Below, one piece after another: positions 22,676 to 35,256 of a DNA stretch of 64,000 nucleotides. Position 1 is the first letter of the stretch, and every line of letters begins with the position of its first letter. The notes below the pieces were generated by a model. The model had not been told where the DNA came from. It worked only from the letters and a program-made list of their open reading frames with translations, and ran no database searches. Made by a program: the position numbers and the translations under genes. The stretch is taken from NCBI GenBank assembly GCA_000697055.1, contig JNDT01002051.1, positions 1 to 64,000 of the forward strand, read 5' to 3'. The stretch comes from Saksenaea vasiformis B4078. Its lineage: Eukaryota > Mucoromycota > Mucoromycetes > Mucorales > Saksenaeaceae.

Positions 22676-25589
22676 GGCAGTTGCTTGAACTTCGGACAGC
22701 GCAGGATTTTTTCTTTTTGTATGGGAGCCGAAGCTCCGAATTTTTATTCGTCGCGCACGTCACAATGAGCGCTGGACAAAAAGAAAAATCATCATGCATC
22801 GACATACAAGACTATCACTACGGGCGGGGAAAATTGGCTATGAGAACTAAGAACTGATGGTTGATGACATGTGGCTGTTACAGGCACGTCGCGAGCTGGT
22901 GTATCCAGATGCGGCGGGTGAGCGACGTAACGGCCACTGACTGGATTGTGTCAGCGAAGAAGGAAACCTCGTCAGTCACCTGTTTCCAATGGCAGCACCA
23001 TGCAGCTTTCATGATAAAAGCGATGACTTGACCAGTCTCTGAGTAGGACTAATGCTAAGGCCGTAAATGATTTACAGTGCACCGCCAGATTTGGAACGTT
23101 ATGGAGAGGACAACCGCATCATAGCAAATAAATCTATCGTGCATCAGTTTGAGCTTGGTTTACATCAGCTCCAAATGCATTCTGCGTTTGTGTAAAAGAT
23201 ATTATCCATGGCCCGACCAAAAAGTTATTGCATACAAGGGGCCGTGGTGAGCGTTCAAGGAGAAAGTCCTCTCTTTCTTTCGTCTTCGTGTCCCTGGTAT
23301 GTACTGTCTCTTGGATCTACATCCAGGACTCTGCATTGAAGAAATATTCATTTTTCCTTTGCAGTTATGCCTGGGCCCGGAAACGTTTTGAAAAAAATTT
23401 GGTATAAATTGATATCGCGAAAGATAATGACCGTTTAAGTGCCTTTCTCAAATCTAGTCAACGTCTTTCGATTCAAAAAGATAAACGTTGGTGTTCAGAC
23501 GTTGGATAATACTGTCAAACAGAGGAATTGGTTAGATAATGGGAACAGGTCCCTTCAGCAGGTTAAGTTCCTAATCATGATGAGAACTGTCGATCGAATG
23601 CGTGCATAAGTTTCATTGTTGTGAAGGACGTGTTAGGCTAACTATCAATCCGTATCATTATCTCAATACTGTTAAAATAGTAAATGCGCTCTTGCTTGTA
23701 ATCAAAACCTAAAAGTTGCGACCGTAGGTCACTTGAGCGATCTTCGCAAGCGGCTGTTCTAAGGCACTGGTGCCAGACTCCTTGTGGGCGTATATATCTC
23801 CGTCGTTAGGATGAACTTCATTTTCTTGGAAGTCGCTGCGGCCGAAGAGAATGCTCTCCATAACATTTCTGTCGTCAAATGTCGTAAATTACTGAAAAGC
23901 GAATGTTAGTCACATCCCACTATAAAGCTATGTTGTAAAGGTACTTTCTTTCTGAGACTCAAACAGGAAGGAAAGATCCTACGACCCTCCTGGAGTAGTG
24001 TAGAAATCAATTGTACTTCTTGGAGAAAAATTGGTTCTCTATATCCCAATGGGTAACTGTATCATTATATCGCCCCACTCTGCTCTAATCGTTGTAACGC
24101 TCGGTGCTTCGTACATATTCTCTTTTGTTCTCCTAAAATGTACAAGCCTATCGGCAATCAGATTAGAGTGTCTATGCGGCAGGAATTAGATTAATATGTT
24201 AATGCTCGTGCGCTAAGTAATAAAGGCACAGAGTAAAGCGATTTGAAGAAGCATATCTGGTCATTATGATAAGTGTTTCATGGCTTCTATGAACAGAAAA
24301 TGGTTTGGGGTTTGGCATAGTACTCACGATATTGCCGCCATGGATTCCGATCGCCTCCGTGAACTGTGTGTTGCTATCAAATATCAGTGGAATCTACGAT
24401 TATCCCAGGTGGTACCCCAAATTTCCTTGATCTGCAAGAGTTTGCATGGCAAGTGAGCGCGCCTCTACCACCAACATAAATTAGGTTACTGAATTTAATA
24501 CACAACCAATCCCCTGTTGCAAGGATCTCAGGCTGCCTATGCTCTAATAGAGACGCTCCAAATAAATTGGAGTTCAGGTACCAATAAAGCCAGGAGGACA
24601 TGCATGTTCCTGTGAGACTGTAACTCTTTACAATCAAGAATAACAAACATACCATCTAATCATTATAACATGGTGCGAAGACTAATGTTAGATGTTTACG
24701 TTGAGAATACGATAAGTTCCGATATACCCCATAGTAAGCAACCTCCTATTTTTGACAATCGTGACCTATGGATCCGCCATAATAACGATAGATTTATCGC
24801 TACTCTTTTTGGATGACATGGGGGAATACCCGCCACGAAGACCACGATCCCGTTACTGTTACCACACATGTTAATCGTGTTCGTGCCTTGGTTGAAACCA
24901 TGGTTTCTTTATTATAATGTAAAACCTGGCTAGGCATTTCATTCGTTCCTTTTCACCCTTTACTCATGCGTTCATGTTTTCTTCAGATCTTATGTATTAC
25001 GTACACGATTTTGGGAGATAAATGTAATATTTCTAAAGCGCGTGCTGACTTGTACTTAGTTACACACATACAACGCTCACGCATATGCGCAATCACTACC
25101 CAAGCCGACCCCTCCTTACGCGCATGTGTATTCAGACGTTTGCTCATGTATACTATACCAAAGCACGCGCTTACACAAAATAACATGCACATCAATGTAG
25201 ATATGAATAAGAAAAGGACTGTCTTGATGTGTATATGCGCACGGGGGAGCATAGAAAGATGGGCTTTTTAGATTGATTCAAAGCCTCAAACCTTATTTAC
25301 ACTCTAGGACTTGGTACCGAAGGGTATAGATTTTACCTGATATATCCGCGATGGTGCTTGACAGAAACCCCCACCTTCCACCACCCCTTAGCGTGGATTT
25401 TAGAAACGCCTGTCCTGCGAAGTTCTGAGAGCATCACACACGCACACACAGAAAATTATCGGGCTTCGAAAGGAGTGCTCATGTTGGAAGTGGCCTAAAA
25501 TAAGAAGGCGCTTTATCGCTTATTTCTTCTCACTACTTTTTCTTCCTCTATTCTACTCGTTGCCATTACTACCGATTTTATTGTCAACC
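22676..25589. other. Long gene-poor region
   Basis: I found no protein with family motifs, no tRNA and no array. 24377-24655 (minus) is open but looks like chance. A short CA-rich run lies at about 25436-25451. It may hold upstream regulatory DNA for DDB1 and for the small gene at 25590. Confidence 0.4.
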
Positions 25590-25733
25590 ATGGACTTCAA
25601 CAACAACAGTCATGAAGAATCCATGTGCAGTGGTTGTCCTACCACTTTTCAATCATATTTTGATTTCTGCAACGATTGTGGTGTGGACGTTTTCCGGTTC
25701 TGCCACGAACATTGGTGCAAATATTTTCGATAA
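25590..25733 (+). CDS. Small Cys-rich (zinc-binding-like) protein
   Basis: A 47-residue ORF begins with ATG in a good context (CAACCATGG) after a pyrimidine-rich leader. It carries CSGC (residues 13-16) and CNDC (27-30), followed by FCHEHWC (37-43), a C2-C2-C-H-C-like pattern that could bind one or two zinc ions. The layout resembles short fungal treble-clef proteins, but I cannot name the family. A second frame over the same DNA (25612-25893) is open and longer, with no motif. No intron is needed. Confidence 0.4.
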   Translation: MDFNNNSHEESMCSGCPTTFQSYFDFCNDCGVDVFRFCHEHWCKYFR

Positions 25734-28700
25734 ACTTGCGAACAACAGCGACTACAAAACTAAGTCGATGTCAATGGGTTGGCGTAGTCAGTCTTCCTGT
25801 CCTCCTTATTGCAGTGCAGTTAAACGCTCTCCGGCCCCACCCCACCCCCTAAGTGGAACCCCCTATCCATTAGTCCACCATCTATGTAAATAATGACACG
25901 ATACCCTATCATACAAAAATAAACATCAAACCATTGAAGTGCTAAAGGACTAATTGCGATAGTCCTCTGTATTATCTAAATGTACGGAGCTGGGGCCTGC
26001 ATCCCAAGCATAATATAATTCACATGCACACCTTGTACAACACAGACGGATGTACCCCTCGGAACAACAAATGTCTAACCTATGTAGTGGAGCGAAATAT
26101 CACTATGGGCACTAAGATTTATGGTTTGAAAACTTGCCCACTACAGCAAAAACACTGCCTTGGGTTTAATCTTAGAACGTTTGATGCCAATACTAAGAGA
26201 AAAAAAGGAGCCCGAAGCAATGTTTACATTGAGCATGATTACTATACTCACTACATCGGGGCAGTCGTTACAGGTAAAGTAGGCAAAACAGTTGTATTCC
26301 ATGGTAAGACGTCTTGGCTGCACCCGGGCCAGACGCCTTGTCAGTACAACTGCAGGTGTTAAACTTGTTGTTATCACCTTAATCAGATTTCTTTGGCCAA
26401 CACTGGCAAACTCTAATGTACAAAATACCCATGACCTGTAGTAGGTGAGAAAAGTGACCTGATGATTACAAACAGGGGGCTCAAATTCAATTATTGTTCT
26501 TGTTGAAGGAGCAGGAATCAAAACCATCTGAATGCAGTTACTTGTGATCTACCATTGACCAAAACGAGGGTCAATAAAAATTCTGCGGGATACAGAATGC
26601 ACTAAGCAGAAAATTGCATGATCGAATGCTGGGTTTAGAATCTGATTACTGGTTTACGCAAAACCAGTTTCGTCTACTTGTTATCAATACAGTTTATTCA
26701 GTAAAATTTTTATGTTACTCTATAAATTTTGTGTCAATGAAGGATCTATATTTCTTGCCTCTAGCTATAAGCACAAAGGGCATTGGTTGCGGGCGCAAAG
26801 CTTCTAGCTTAGGCGCCAACACGTTTGGATTGTGAGTTTCAACTGGAACAGAACACCCGCGCAAATCAAATCACCCGTGCGATTAAAAAAAAAGAAAAGG
26901 CCCTGTAGCTTTAGGCAGCTTCTTCCTCCTGTGAAAAAAAAAAAAAAAAACAAAATGAGCAGATTTTGCTCTAGAAAGGCTTCTGATTGGTAGGTTTCGT
27001 TGAACCTGTTATCGCTCGATGCCCCCATTTTGTGTATCCATTTCCGAAACTTGGCAGTTCCCTGGATACTTAGTGGATATTACACTATTCCACATAAACT
27101 TTGTGTTCATGCAGTTCCGAGCTCGCTCTAAGGAAGGTCGAGGATGTGTCGTTTATATCTAACTTTTATCTTCGTGATGTTGGTCCCTCGTCGGAAGCAT
27201 ACCTTTATTCGAGCATTAATAAAGAACGCTCCTGTTATTAAATCGAATGATCCTCATGCCATTTTCCTCCAAAGTGTAATATCTCACATCGACAATGGCA
27301 GTTCCCCACACGTGAGCCGATCGTTCCGTCTAGAGCTAGCTGCTTACCGTTGAGCCTTCGTACGTCACTTACCATTTGAAATTCATCGCCGATTTGTTTT
27401 GTCAGGAAACTGCACTGCAAAATAGTTACTGATACAATTAGCCATATTATGGTTTAGAGGGCCGAGAAAAAGAAGAGACATCTTTTGCAGCAAACTCATG
27501 AGGCAGACAAATGCACCTGTCTCGATCTATCCTAGGGCTTTCTGGCAGACACATATGAGAGCGCCGTGCACATGAGCAAGTGGTATAATTCTTTGCGTCC
27601 AAGTTAGTTGCACTTTTAGACTACCTCCATTACAGAGTACAAGAGGGGGGAGTATTCTTTCAAGTACTCTCTCAGAGACTTTGACACGATATTGCGCCCT
27701 ACCGCAGACGAAGCTTTGACCATGATTCTTGCAGTTTTCATATGTTCAGAGAGTTGGGACAACTGCACGAGGATTTTCCGTTTCCAATACCACTGAGCGT
27801 CATGCGTTATTCAGGCACGCTTGAACAGCATGACTTTCCGACTTGAGTACAAAACGATATTTTATTTGAGACAGAGTTATATATTATAGAGGAAGGCTTA
27901 TAGATAAGGAAAGAAGATTTGAATAGAGACGATCTTCTTATCCCAGAGACATGTGAACTTAGAATCTCCCACTTCAGACCGGCGTTTCAAAAGGTTCTTG
28001 TCCCAGAGCAGAACGTTTTTTGGTCCGAGGCAATTCCCGATTTCCTTAAGTAGTGTCTTGGCCAATAATGTGTGGCTCGCGCCAGCATGAACAAAAAAAA
28101 AAAAAAAACATGGATGCTCCCTGAGGGTTGTCGTCGGACATGATACGTTCAAGGTTGGTTTGAATTTGAAATACTAACGGTAGCATCTATAACGATTTTG
28201 GGGAAACGACCAATCCCAAGCAGAGCAAAGTGTACCTGGCAGCTACCTATCCTCGGTTTGAACCCTACTGTTCGGAGATGCAGATTGAAAAACGAATATA
28301 GCCTCCAGAAGCTAGTGTCCTTTAACCAAAAGCGGCAATGAAAGGGGGAGGGATATACTGTCCACAGCTTCTTGGATAGACCCGTTGGTGTGCTACCCTG
28401 TTTTATCAATGGTCGGGAAGTATTGTATTCAAAACTGTTATTATAAGCTACGAGAAGGTGATGGCATGGTAATGGATATATGAAGCGGATATCAACTTCA
28501 TATTTGAATCTGCTGATGAGAGTGGTGAGCTGGATATCTCTGCGCATTTTCAGACCGTCAGAATGTAGCACTTAGCGTCAGTGACAAAGGAAAGCATAAT
28601 AACCCTACAGACATATTGACACTGACTGAATCGAGAGTGGAGAAGGTACCAACGATAGGAAAAGAGAAAAGGTGAATGTATCAAAGATAACAAAGATCAT

Positions 28701-29332
28701 GCCGCGCTTTTTCTGCTCCATACATGCTTAACCCGAACGCTTTGTGTGCAGTCAGATGTGCTAGACTACGTTAAATACACATATACCAGGTCATTTCAAT
28801 TCGTACTTCGTGTAGGACTGAGGTATTAATTATAGGCCGTGGACTTCCCGACACATGCTATCTGATGAGTCACTAGTAAACACCCCGTCCAGGTATTCCG
28901 ACTATCCGACTTAGTGCAGCAGTTTCACCCATCTTCCACAATTCTCTTCCAATCTTATCTGAATCGCGCCTTCCGCACCGTTCTCTCCATTTGGCGTGTC
29001 TGCTAACACCTTGTCTATTCTTCAAACGGTTATCTTGCAGTAGTGCTTCTCCTGACAACATAGATAGTTAGATTTAATCACCTGTTCCAATCTGTTACTC
29101 TCTCAGTATTACCTTCTCCTATTGGATGCGCGTGGCTGAATAAACTACAAAATAAAATCAAATAGAGAGAAATCCGGAATCTTTGTACTACCCGAGCCCA
29201 AACCGCAAACCCAGTTGCTTGTTATTGGCTCGATCAAAATCGTGCGGTAATTTTGCCATCCATATCACGAGCTCGTACTGTGTGTATAAAAGGGACGCTG
29301 CCTTGGCGCTAAGAACGGTACGGTTTTTCTCT
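25734..29332. other. Long intergenic region with poly-A runs and a doubtful ORF
   Basis: 26024-26362 (plus) encodes a Cys/Lys-rich peptide with KTCPLQQKHC and RTFDANTK, a faint echo of TnpB zinc-ribbon/RuvC-III segments, too weak to call. Homopolymer A runs of about 17-19 and 16 bases lie near 26934-26952 and 28091-28107. Other open frames (27898-28152, 28149-28571 and 28873-29061, minus) show no motif. Confidence 0.35.
29284..29293 (+). promoter_or_regulatory. TATA box of the DUF1775 gene
   Basis: GTATAAAAGG lies about 45 bases before the ATG at 29333. The short spacing implies a leader of only about 15-20 bases or a start slightly further in. Confidence 0.5.
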
Positions 29333-30168
29333 ATGTCTAGCTCGGTTCTTCTGATCGCTACTGTTGCCCTCTTGACAGTCGGTTCCCACGCCCATGTTGG
29401 TATCGCTCCCCCTACTGGCAAGGTAAAATCAGGACTTAGAGAAGTCTTGATGTAGTTAGTAATCATATTACATTATAGCCCGGCCAAAGTATGAACGCTT
29501 CGTTCCATGTCCCGCATGGATGCAACGGTTCCGCCACTACTGCCGTCACTGTGAGCGTACCCGAAACTGTTGTGTCTATCACACCTGCGCAAGTGCAAAA
29601 CTGGGTATGTTCTACTATACATCAACGCGCTGCCTCCTAACATGAACATAGAATTTGACCATCAACTACAGACAATTAGACAAGCCTATCCAAGTCAATG
29701 GACAGTCAGTCAACCAAACTGTGAGCAACTTCACGTGGTCTGGCGGAAACCTTCCAAGCGATCAGTACCAAGACTTTCCGATGCAGATCACTCTTCCCCA
29801 GGTAGACCTTAGCAACCAACCTAACGTTACACTGTATTTCCCTACTATCCAGACTTGGTAAGCTATCATTGCAAACAGGAGGATAAAGGCAACTAAATTT
29901 CGCTGCTTGTAATTACCAAACTAGTGTGAACGGAACCAATGCTTGGGACGGCATCCCTACTTCCCCTGGCTACGACAAGACCAAGAGCAAGCCCTCCCCT
30001 CAACTTATTGTCACTAACGCAGACCAAGCTACGTCAGGCGATCACAGTGGACATGGGGATAACGGTGCTAAAAAACCTGAAAACAGTGGTATCAATCTGT
30101 CGCTCGGTAAATTCCCAATGATGGCAACTGCTGTCACAACTGCTTTTGGCGCTCTCTTCATGCTGTAA
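29333..30168 (+). CDS. Secreted, probably GPI-anchored DUF1775 (YcnI-like) protein
   Basis: The model is join(29333-29422, 29479-29604, 29652-29857, 29925-30168), 221 residues, all in phase. Residues 1-20 form a signal peptide; the likely cut after SHA leaves His21 as the new N-terminus (HVGIAPP). The DUF1775 core has FHVPHGCNGSATTAVTV and later NGTNAWDGIP. The last about 20 residues are hydrophobic after a polar stretch, as in GPI-anchored proteins. In bacterial YcnI the mature N-terminal His helps bind copper in a mono-histidine brace and the gene sits with copper genes. Here the HGC motif follows the pattern of the actinobacterial type. A copper role at the cell surface is inferred, not shown. 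The gene is upstream of DAD4 on the same strand. Confidence 0.85.
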
Positions 30169-30817
30169 CATAATACCAACACAACTCATGACAATAATGC
30201 TTACTAACATATGACCGTGCCCGACGATTACTCATTACTATTGATTAGCGATGGTGGAATTAACACCATCTCATAATAAATATTGGACTTTGAATAATCA
30301 TTCAGTTAAATACCCTTATACGTTTACGTCGAGTGATTTTGCGTTGAGAGGTGGTGAGCCCTTACGCGGGGAAGTAATTCGCTTTATTGTAACCCAAGGA
30401 ATAGTCTACCCCTGGAGAATCTGGCCATCAGTGTTTTCTCAGCATAATTTCGCCTACTAGATCTACGACGACAGATGCAGGGTAGGCTGCTATCGTTAAG
30501 TGACTATGCCCTTTGAGGGTAAGCAAATTGATATCAAAGTATCTTTCATCTCTGCTAGCCGAGAATTTTGTTTTGTTCTATGCGTTTGAGTGTTGTCAAC
30601 CATTCGTTCCTAATCACGGACACTCTACAAGGAGCATCTAGACGTCATCCATATCGTACCAGACGGCTTACTGCCATGCTAAGTTCGGTATTTCATATTC
30701 AGATAGACCCAAGTATTTTGATTGCGTAGCTCGCCCATTCGTGCACATTACGTGCTCTTCAATCTATAGCCAGTCACTTCTATTCACGACGCGCAGCCTC
30801 TCTCTTTTGTCCACTTG
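30169..30817. other. Intergenic region between DUF1775 and DAD4
   Basis: An open frame at 30251-30460 has no motif. Nothing else was seen. Confidence 0.4.
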
Positions 30818-31133
30818 ATGGAAAATCCGCATGAGCAGCAGCAGAATGCCCTTCTGAGCAGAATTGTAACGAACGTGGTAAGTTGGGAATCCAGACGCGA
30901 TTATACTTTTTGCTAACCGCTTTTCTTAAGAGTAAGCTCAACAGCAGTATTGCCGAATTGAATGAGCGTCTTCAGGTAAATCTGACAAGCCAACAACAAA
31001 TGACTGATGTCTTATGGAGGCTTTAAACAAAGAAAATACCGACATTGTTGCTGTTGCCCAAATGTGGTCAGCATATAGTGCATCGGTGCAAATCCATCTT
31101 GAAAGTACAGATACTCTTCATGACCCATTGTAG
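30818..31133 (+). CDS. DAD4: DASH/Dam1 kinetochore complex subunit Dad4
   Basis: Three small exons, 30818-30877, 30931-30975 and 31020-31133, give 72 residues, the same length as budding-yeast Dad4. The N-terminus MENPHEQ is the family hallmark; LLSRIV, LNSSIAELNE and the QMWSAYSASVQIHLE block follow the expected helical pattern. The DASH complex forms a ring on microtubules and couples kinetochores to them in fungi. The gene is easily missed because no exon codes for more than 38 residues. An overlapping antisense frame (31012-31269) is a shadow. Confidence 0.92.
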
Positions 31134-31671
31134 ATAATATTTCCGGCAGATCGAATTTCTTAACCCAAGTTATAAACGAACTCAGCTTATATCCATGATC
31201 ATCTGGGATGAAACGCATTGATTTCCGGCGATTAGCTTCCTGCATGTATACAGTTAGAAGAGTGAACAAGTTTTCTTTAAGAGCCGAGCCAGAATTTTAT
31301 ATCTTTCTGATGCTCTTGCTGTGACGAATGAGGCAAGCCGAACAATAATATTCAACTAAAAGTGCTGCTTTCGGCGGCACAATTCATTATCCACGGCGAT
31401 CGAAAGATCTTCAACGGTTTCATTGATATTTCAGTTTCCTGTCGCGTTGAGCATGAGAAACAACGTTTTACATAGCATGACGGAAGAAAACCTGCCTCTT
31501 GATTGGTGGATTTAGGATGCACAAGCCACATGGGTCTGGGCGGACATGGCTCCTTGCTGAGGGGCTGAGTACCTTCAAAAAAGGAAGTGGATACTTTCCC
31601 TTTCTCTATTACTTCCAATCGTTTGAACTGAACAAATCACCTTTTGCTGAGCCCACTGCTGCTATATTGCC

Positions 31672-32190
31672 ATGACGACCCCTTCGGATCAGAGCCAAAA
31701 GCGTAGTTATTCTTCCCTGGAGGAAAGCGAAGGATCTTCAAGCAAGCGCGTGCGCACTGGAACCAATGATCTACTGACGGAATTGACCCAAGTTCTTGCC
31801 GAAATCAAGTCTACCCCTTCTACCGGGGAGATTTCTGCAGAGTTGTTGGGTACGCTCAGGTTATTGATGCTCCAAATCGAGCGCCTATCTGCGGATGAAA
31901 ATAATACGGAGGCGCAACATATGAAAGACGAAAGTGAAAGGTTCTTGGAGACATGGTTTGATGATTTGGTAGCGCGCTGTGAAGCGGATGGAGAACTAGA
32001 TCTGGAAGCTTTGGATCTCCAATTTGAGGATAGTGATGATGAGTATGACGATGATGCTCTGGCCATTGCCTTGGCGTTGCAGGATGAAGAAGATCATTTT
32101 GAGCAACATGAAGCTGCAGTGGATGATGAAGCAAAAGAGGAGAAACAAGAAAAGATGGAAGACAACAACACGGTACAAGTGGCAACCTAG
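31672..32190 (+). CDS. Acidic hypothetical protein, likely nuclear
   Basis: A single-exon ORF of 172 residues with a plausible start (GCCATGACG). The N-terminus is Ser-rich with two basic patches (QKRSY and SSKRVRT), suggesting a bipartite nuclear signal. The centre is helical (residues about 35-100) and the C-terminal third is strongly acidic (Asp/Glu runs, residues about 110-160). I recognise no family. The acidic part resembles histone- or ribosome-assembly chaperone tails, but this is composition only. A TAG stop is followed by a GTT-rich run near 32299-32324. Confidence 0.65.
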   Translation: MTTPSDQSQKRSYSSLEESEGSSSKRVRTGTNDLLTELTQVLAEIKSTPSTGEISAELLGTLRLLMLQIERLSADENNTEAQHMKDESERFLETWFDDLVARCEADGELDLEALDLQFEDSDDEYDDDALAIALALQDEEDHFEQHEAAVDDEAKEEKQEKMEDNNTVQVAT

Positions 32191-34902
32191 TCCAGTTGGG
32201 GAAAATTGAAAAAGTGCTTCTGATCTTTGTACATAACCCTTCTTTTCCTTTTACCGATACCAAGAACCTCGCGCATCCTCTCCTTTGTCCTTCGTTTTGT
32301 TGTTGTTATTGTTGTTGTTTTTTTTCCCTTTCCGATTTTCACATTAACGATCGAACCTTTCTCAATTCGCTGGTCAAAATAAAATAGTTCTCTTTATTCA
32401 TAACGCACATTTGAAAATTTTGAAACAATGCTGCTTCCTGTATAAGAATAGAGTCCATTGATCTTCTTAATTCCCACCAAGTAGCAATGCATCATACCTA
32501 GTCCAGAAGAAATGACACAACCGCTTTATCAAAGTTCGCAACCCTCATTTGGCTTATACTTCCTACACTCCTCGGGATGTAATGATGAAGCCTTCAAGCC
32601 ATAGCGAAGCAATTGATATTCACATTATGCAGCACGAATATGCATCAAGCATTATGAAAACATCATGAGTTAATTAGTAGAAGGAATGATCGTAGACGCA
32701 TCTTCACCGAGGAAGACAGAACGATAGTCATTGATTTTATTAGTGCTAATCCCTCTGCTGTTGTCGCTGAAGAGACTGAATATCTAATGCAGCAGTTCGG
32801 GGGGGGAGTCAAATTTACACATTACTGTTTACAACTTACACATGAGAACAGAATGTAATATTTCTCTGAAACAAGAGAAGATGGGGTAGCGATATCGCTG
32901 AATTCACAAGTTAATACAAGCAGACATGGATTCTTGACAGCCAGTGTATCTCCTGACACGCAAACGTTTTATGCAACGTACTTCTTAGGAACCGCATTAG
33001 GCTCCTTGACTCAGACATCCAAGAACTCGTTTAGATTAGCGTAGAGCGGATATGCACTTGTATAACATATGCCGCCAAGAGCACTGTTGTGCTAATCCCT
33101 TCAATTCCGTGGTACAACCAAGCAAGAAGACCGTGTGACTAATCTAGGGTTGTGCGGGCATACTAACGGCTGCTTGTGCACCCATTTTCCTTTTCCATGT
33201 ATCATTGTGGGATTCATGAGAAGCGCGACTCTGGAGACTACATATCTGCTCTACTTCTAGAGGCATAGAAAAAACTCACCCAGACTTCTCGACGGATGGC
33301 TTGTAAAGAGCCAAAGACAATTCAAGGTAAATTTTTACTACCACCAGATATGGGTTAGCGGCAGCAGTACTGAGGAGCAAGCTGCTTAGAGTCAATCCAG
33401 GAACGGGATCCTCAGGTTTGGACATGTCTACCATCTCAGATTCTGCCGTATATGCCGCCTCAGATTCCGCTACGCAGTGTCCAAAGCAATGACAGCGCTT
33501 CATATATACTAACAGTAAGTCGTATACTTCAAGGTATAACGCTACCAATACCATATACCGTTACATATCCATTAAAATCGAAGTACGAGCTTCACGGTAG
33601 ACAGGTCAGCGATAGCACACTAAAGGTAGTCTTGAGGTAAGTTTTTTGGCTTCCCTATTTAAAATTCACCTTATGCACAGGAAACATCCATCGGCAACAA
33701 AAGACATCGTTCTGATCCGGTATGGATATATGGGTAGTAGTGCCGTTTCAAGCTTATCTTTGATAAGGTGGATAGATTGTTAGCGATGGGAATGTACAAT
33801 AAGGGTACGTCTGAGCTGACTGCGTAATGCCGACGGATTGGAACACAGCAGCGGTGCCTGAAAACGCTGAGGCTCTGAGAGATGTTTATTTTCTGTTGAC
33901 ACCACGCCGACTTGCACGGAGGAATGGTGATTTCTGCTTGGAGAAGTATATATTTTTACATCAAATCAAATGTGCACTGACCATACACACAGATAGTCAT
34001 GTCTTTTGATCCATTGTTATGACTCTTGGTCGTTAACCAATGAAGCTGACCCACTCAGTGAAGCCATTAACTCCATCTCCCGCCCCCGCCGAAATGGTAC
34101 GGGTATGCACCCACTGATACGTGGGACAATCTTCGGGATAAAAAAATGCTAGCAAAGTGTTATTCCATTCACTAACCATGATTGAAATTTTTTGCTGCTC
34201 TATCTACACTTCGCATCCATCGCGAGGTGGGGTTGATACGGATAGTGCATGAAGTCCTTGCCAACTTATGTATTAATGGCCGCGTATCTACCGTGTCTTG
34301 TCTGTGATAGAAGTTAGGTAACGTTGGGTGATTCTTGCGCAAGAGATATGTGTAAGCAGGCATGGGAAAATGTTGTCCTAATTTAACCCATTTGACAGGA
34401 GACTTCCCAAACGAGCGATGGTCAGTTTTCGATGCATCAGATTGACAAATCTATAATCAGTATTTACGTGATATTGCCCACAATTCTGTATGAACCATAA
34501 GTCTGTATCGTGCATTGTCTATAAAGGTTTGAGCTGACAAGATGCTACGTATTGCTGCAATGTGCTACTGCATGCTATCAGGGCGGCAAAGCGTGCTGTG
34601 GCGGTTGACTTCAATTTTAAGATGGTCGTTACGGCAACTGAGGTCATGAGCGACATAAGCTCGATCATATCAAAACTGCATTTGGATGCTGCTCGACGAT
34701 CAAGGCTCTTCTGCACAATCGTTCCTATTGTGATTTGTCTCTTTCTGAAACTGTCTTGTCCCTCTCTATGTGCTCTTAAATACGAACTAAGAGACTTTTG
34801 CAATAGCCAAGTCAAAATCCGTTCCGAAACACGGTTGTGGCATTTAACAGAGGCAGCTCTAATAGCAATGACTCTGACAGGACTTAGCCACCGCCTCTAA
34901 TT

Positions 34903-35256
34903 GTGCCTATGAAGATATTCTGCACGGATATGTTCTACACGAAACCCGCTCCCGAGGTTATCATCGTCAGTGATGATGACGATAATGTCGCCTCGTTTAT
35001 ATCTGATCATGAAGATGTCACGAAGGATCTTGAGTGGAGGTTGCAAGAAAATCGCCGTGCAAAACGAGCACTGGAGATGGAATATCTTTCCACACAATAC
35101 GAAAATGCTATATCCGGCAGACAATACTGTGTGTTTCAGGAAAGCCGGGCCGCTGGAAGAGATGAGGATTATGTGGGTGCAATTCTCAGGTTCAAACGAA
35201 GACTACTAATTTCTAGAGGATTTTTAGACTGTAACACCTATACACGATATTTATAG
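34903..35256 (+). CDS. Doubtful ORF with a SUMO-interaction-like motif
   Basis: This 117-residue frame contains EVIIVSDDDDN (residues 18-28), which fits the hydrophobic core plus acidic tail of SUMO-interacting motifs, followed by a helical, charged segment. No family is recognised. A preceding frame (34562-34900) ends just before it in the same reading frame, so an intron or a read-through model is possible. It may be chance. Confidence 0.25.
   Translation: MPMKIFCTDMFYTKPAPEVIIVSDDDDNVASFISDHEDVTKDLEWRLQENRRAKRALEMEYLSTQYENAISGRQYCVFQESRAAGRDEDYVGAILRFKRRLLISRGFLDCNTYTRYL

Noticed and set aside
24377..24655. 92-residue minus-strand frame
   Set aside because: No motif, no good start context, and isolated in a gene-poor region.
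26934..28107. Poly-A runs as retroposon tails
   Set aside because: No upstream coding remnant or flanking target duplication was found; they are more simply homopolymer runs.
28250..28275. T-arm-like GGTTTGAACCC suggesting a tRNA
   Set aside because: The T-loop lacks the invariant C, and no D-arm or acceptor stem fits upstream.
30340..30430. Similarity of CCAAGGAATAGT region to 4351-4385
   Set aside because: Only about a dozen contiguous bases match, with no extension; likely chance.
31012..31269. 85-residue minus-strand frame over DAD4 exon 3
   Set aside because: Most of it is antisense to DAD4, a length-exact family match. Only the part upstream of 31210 is left open as a weak question.
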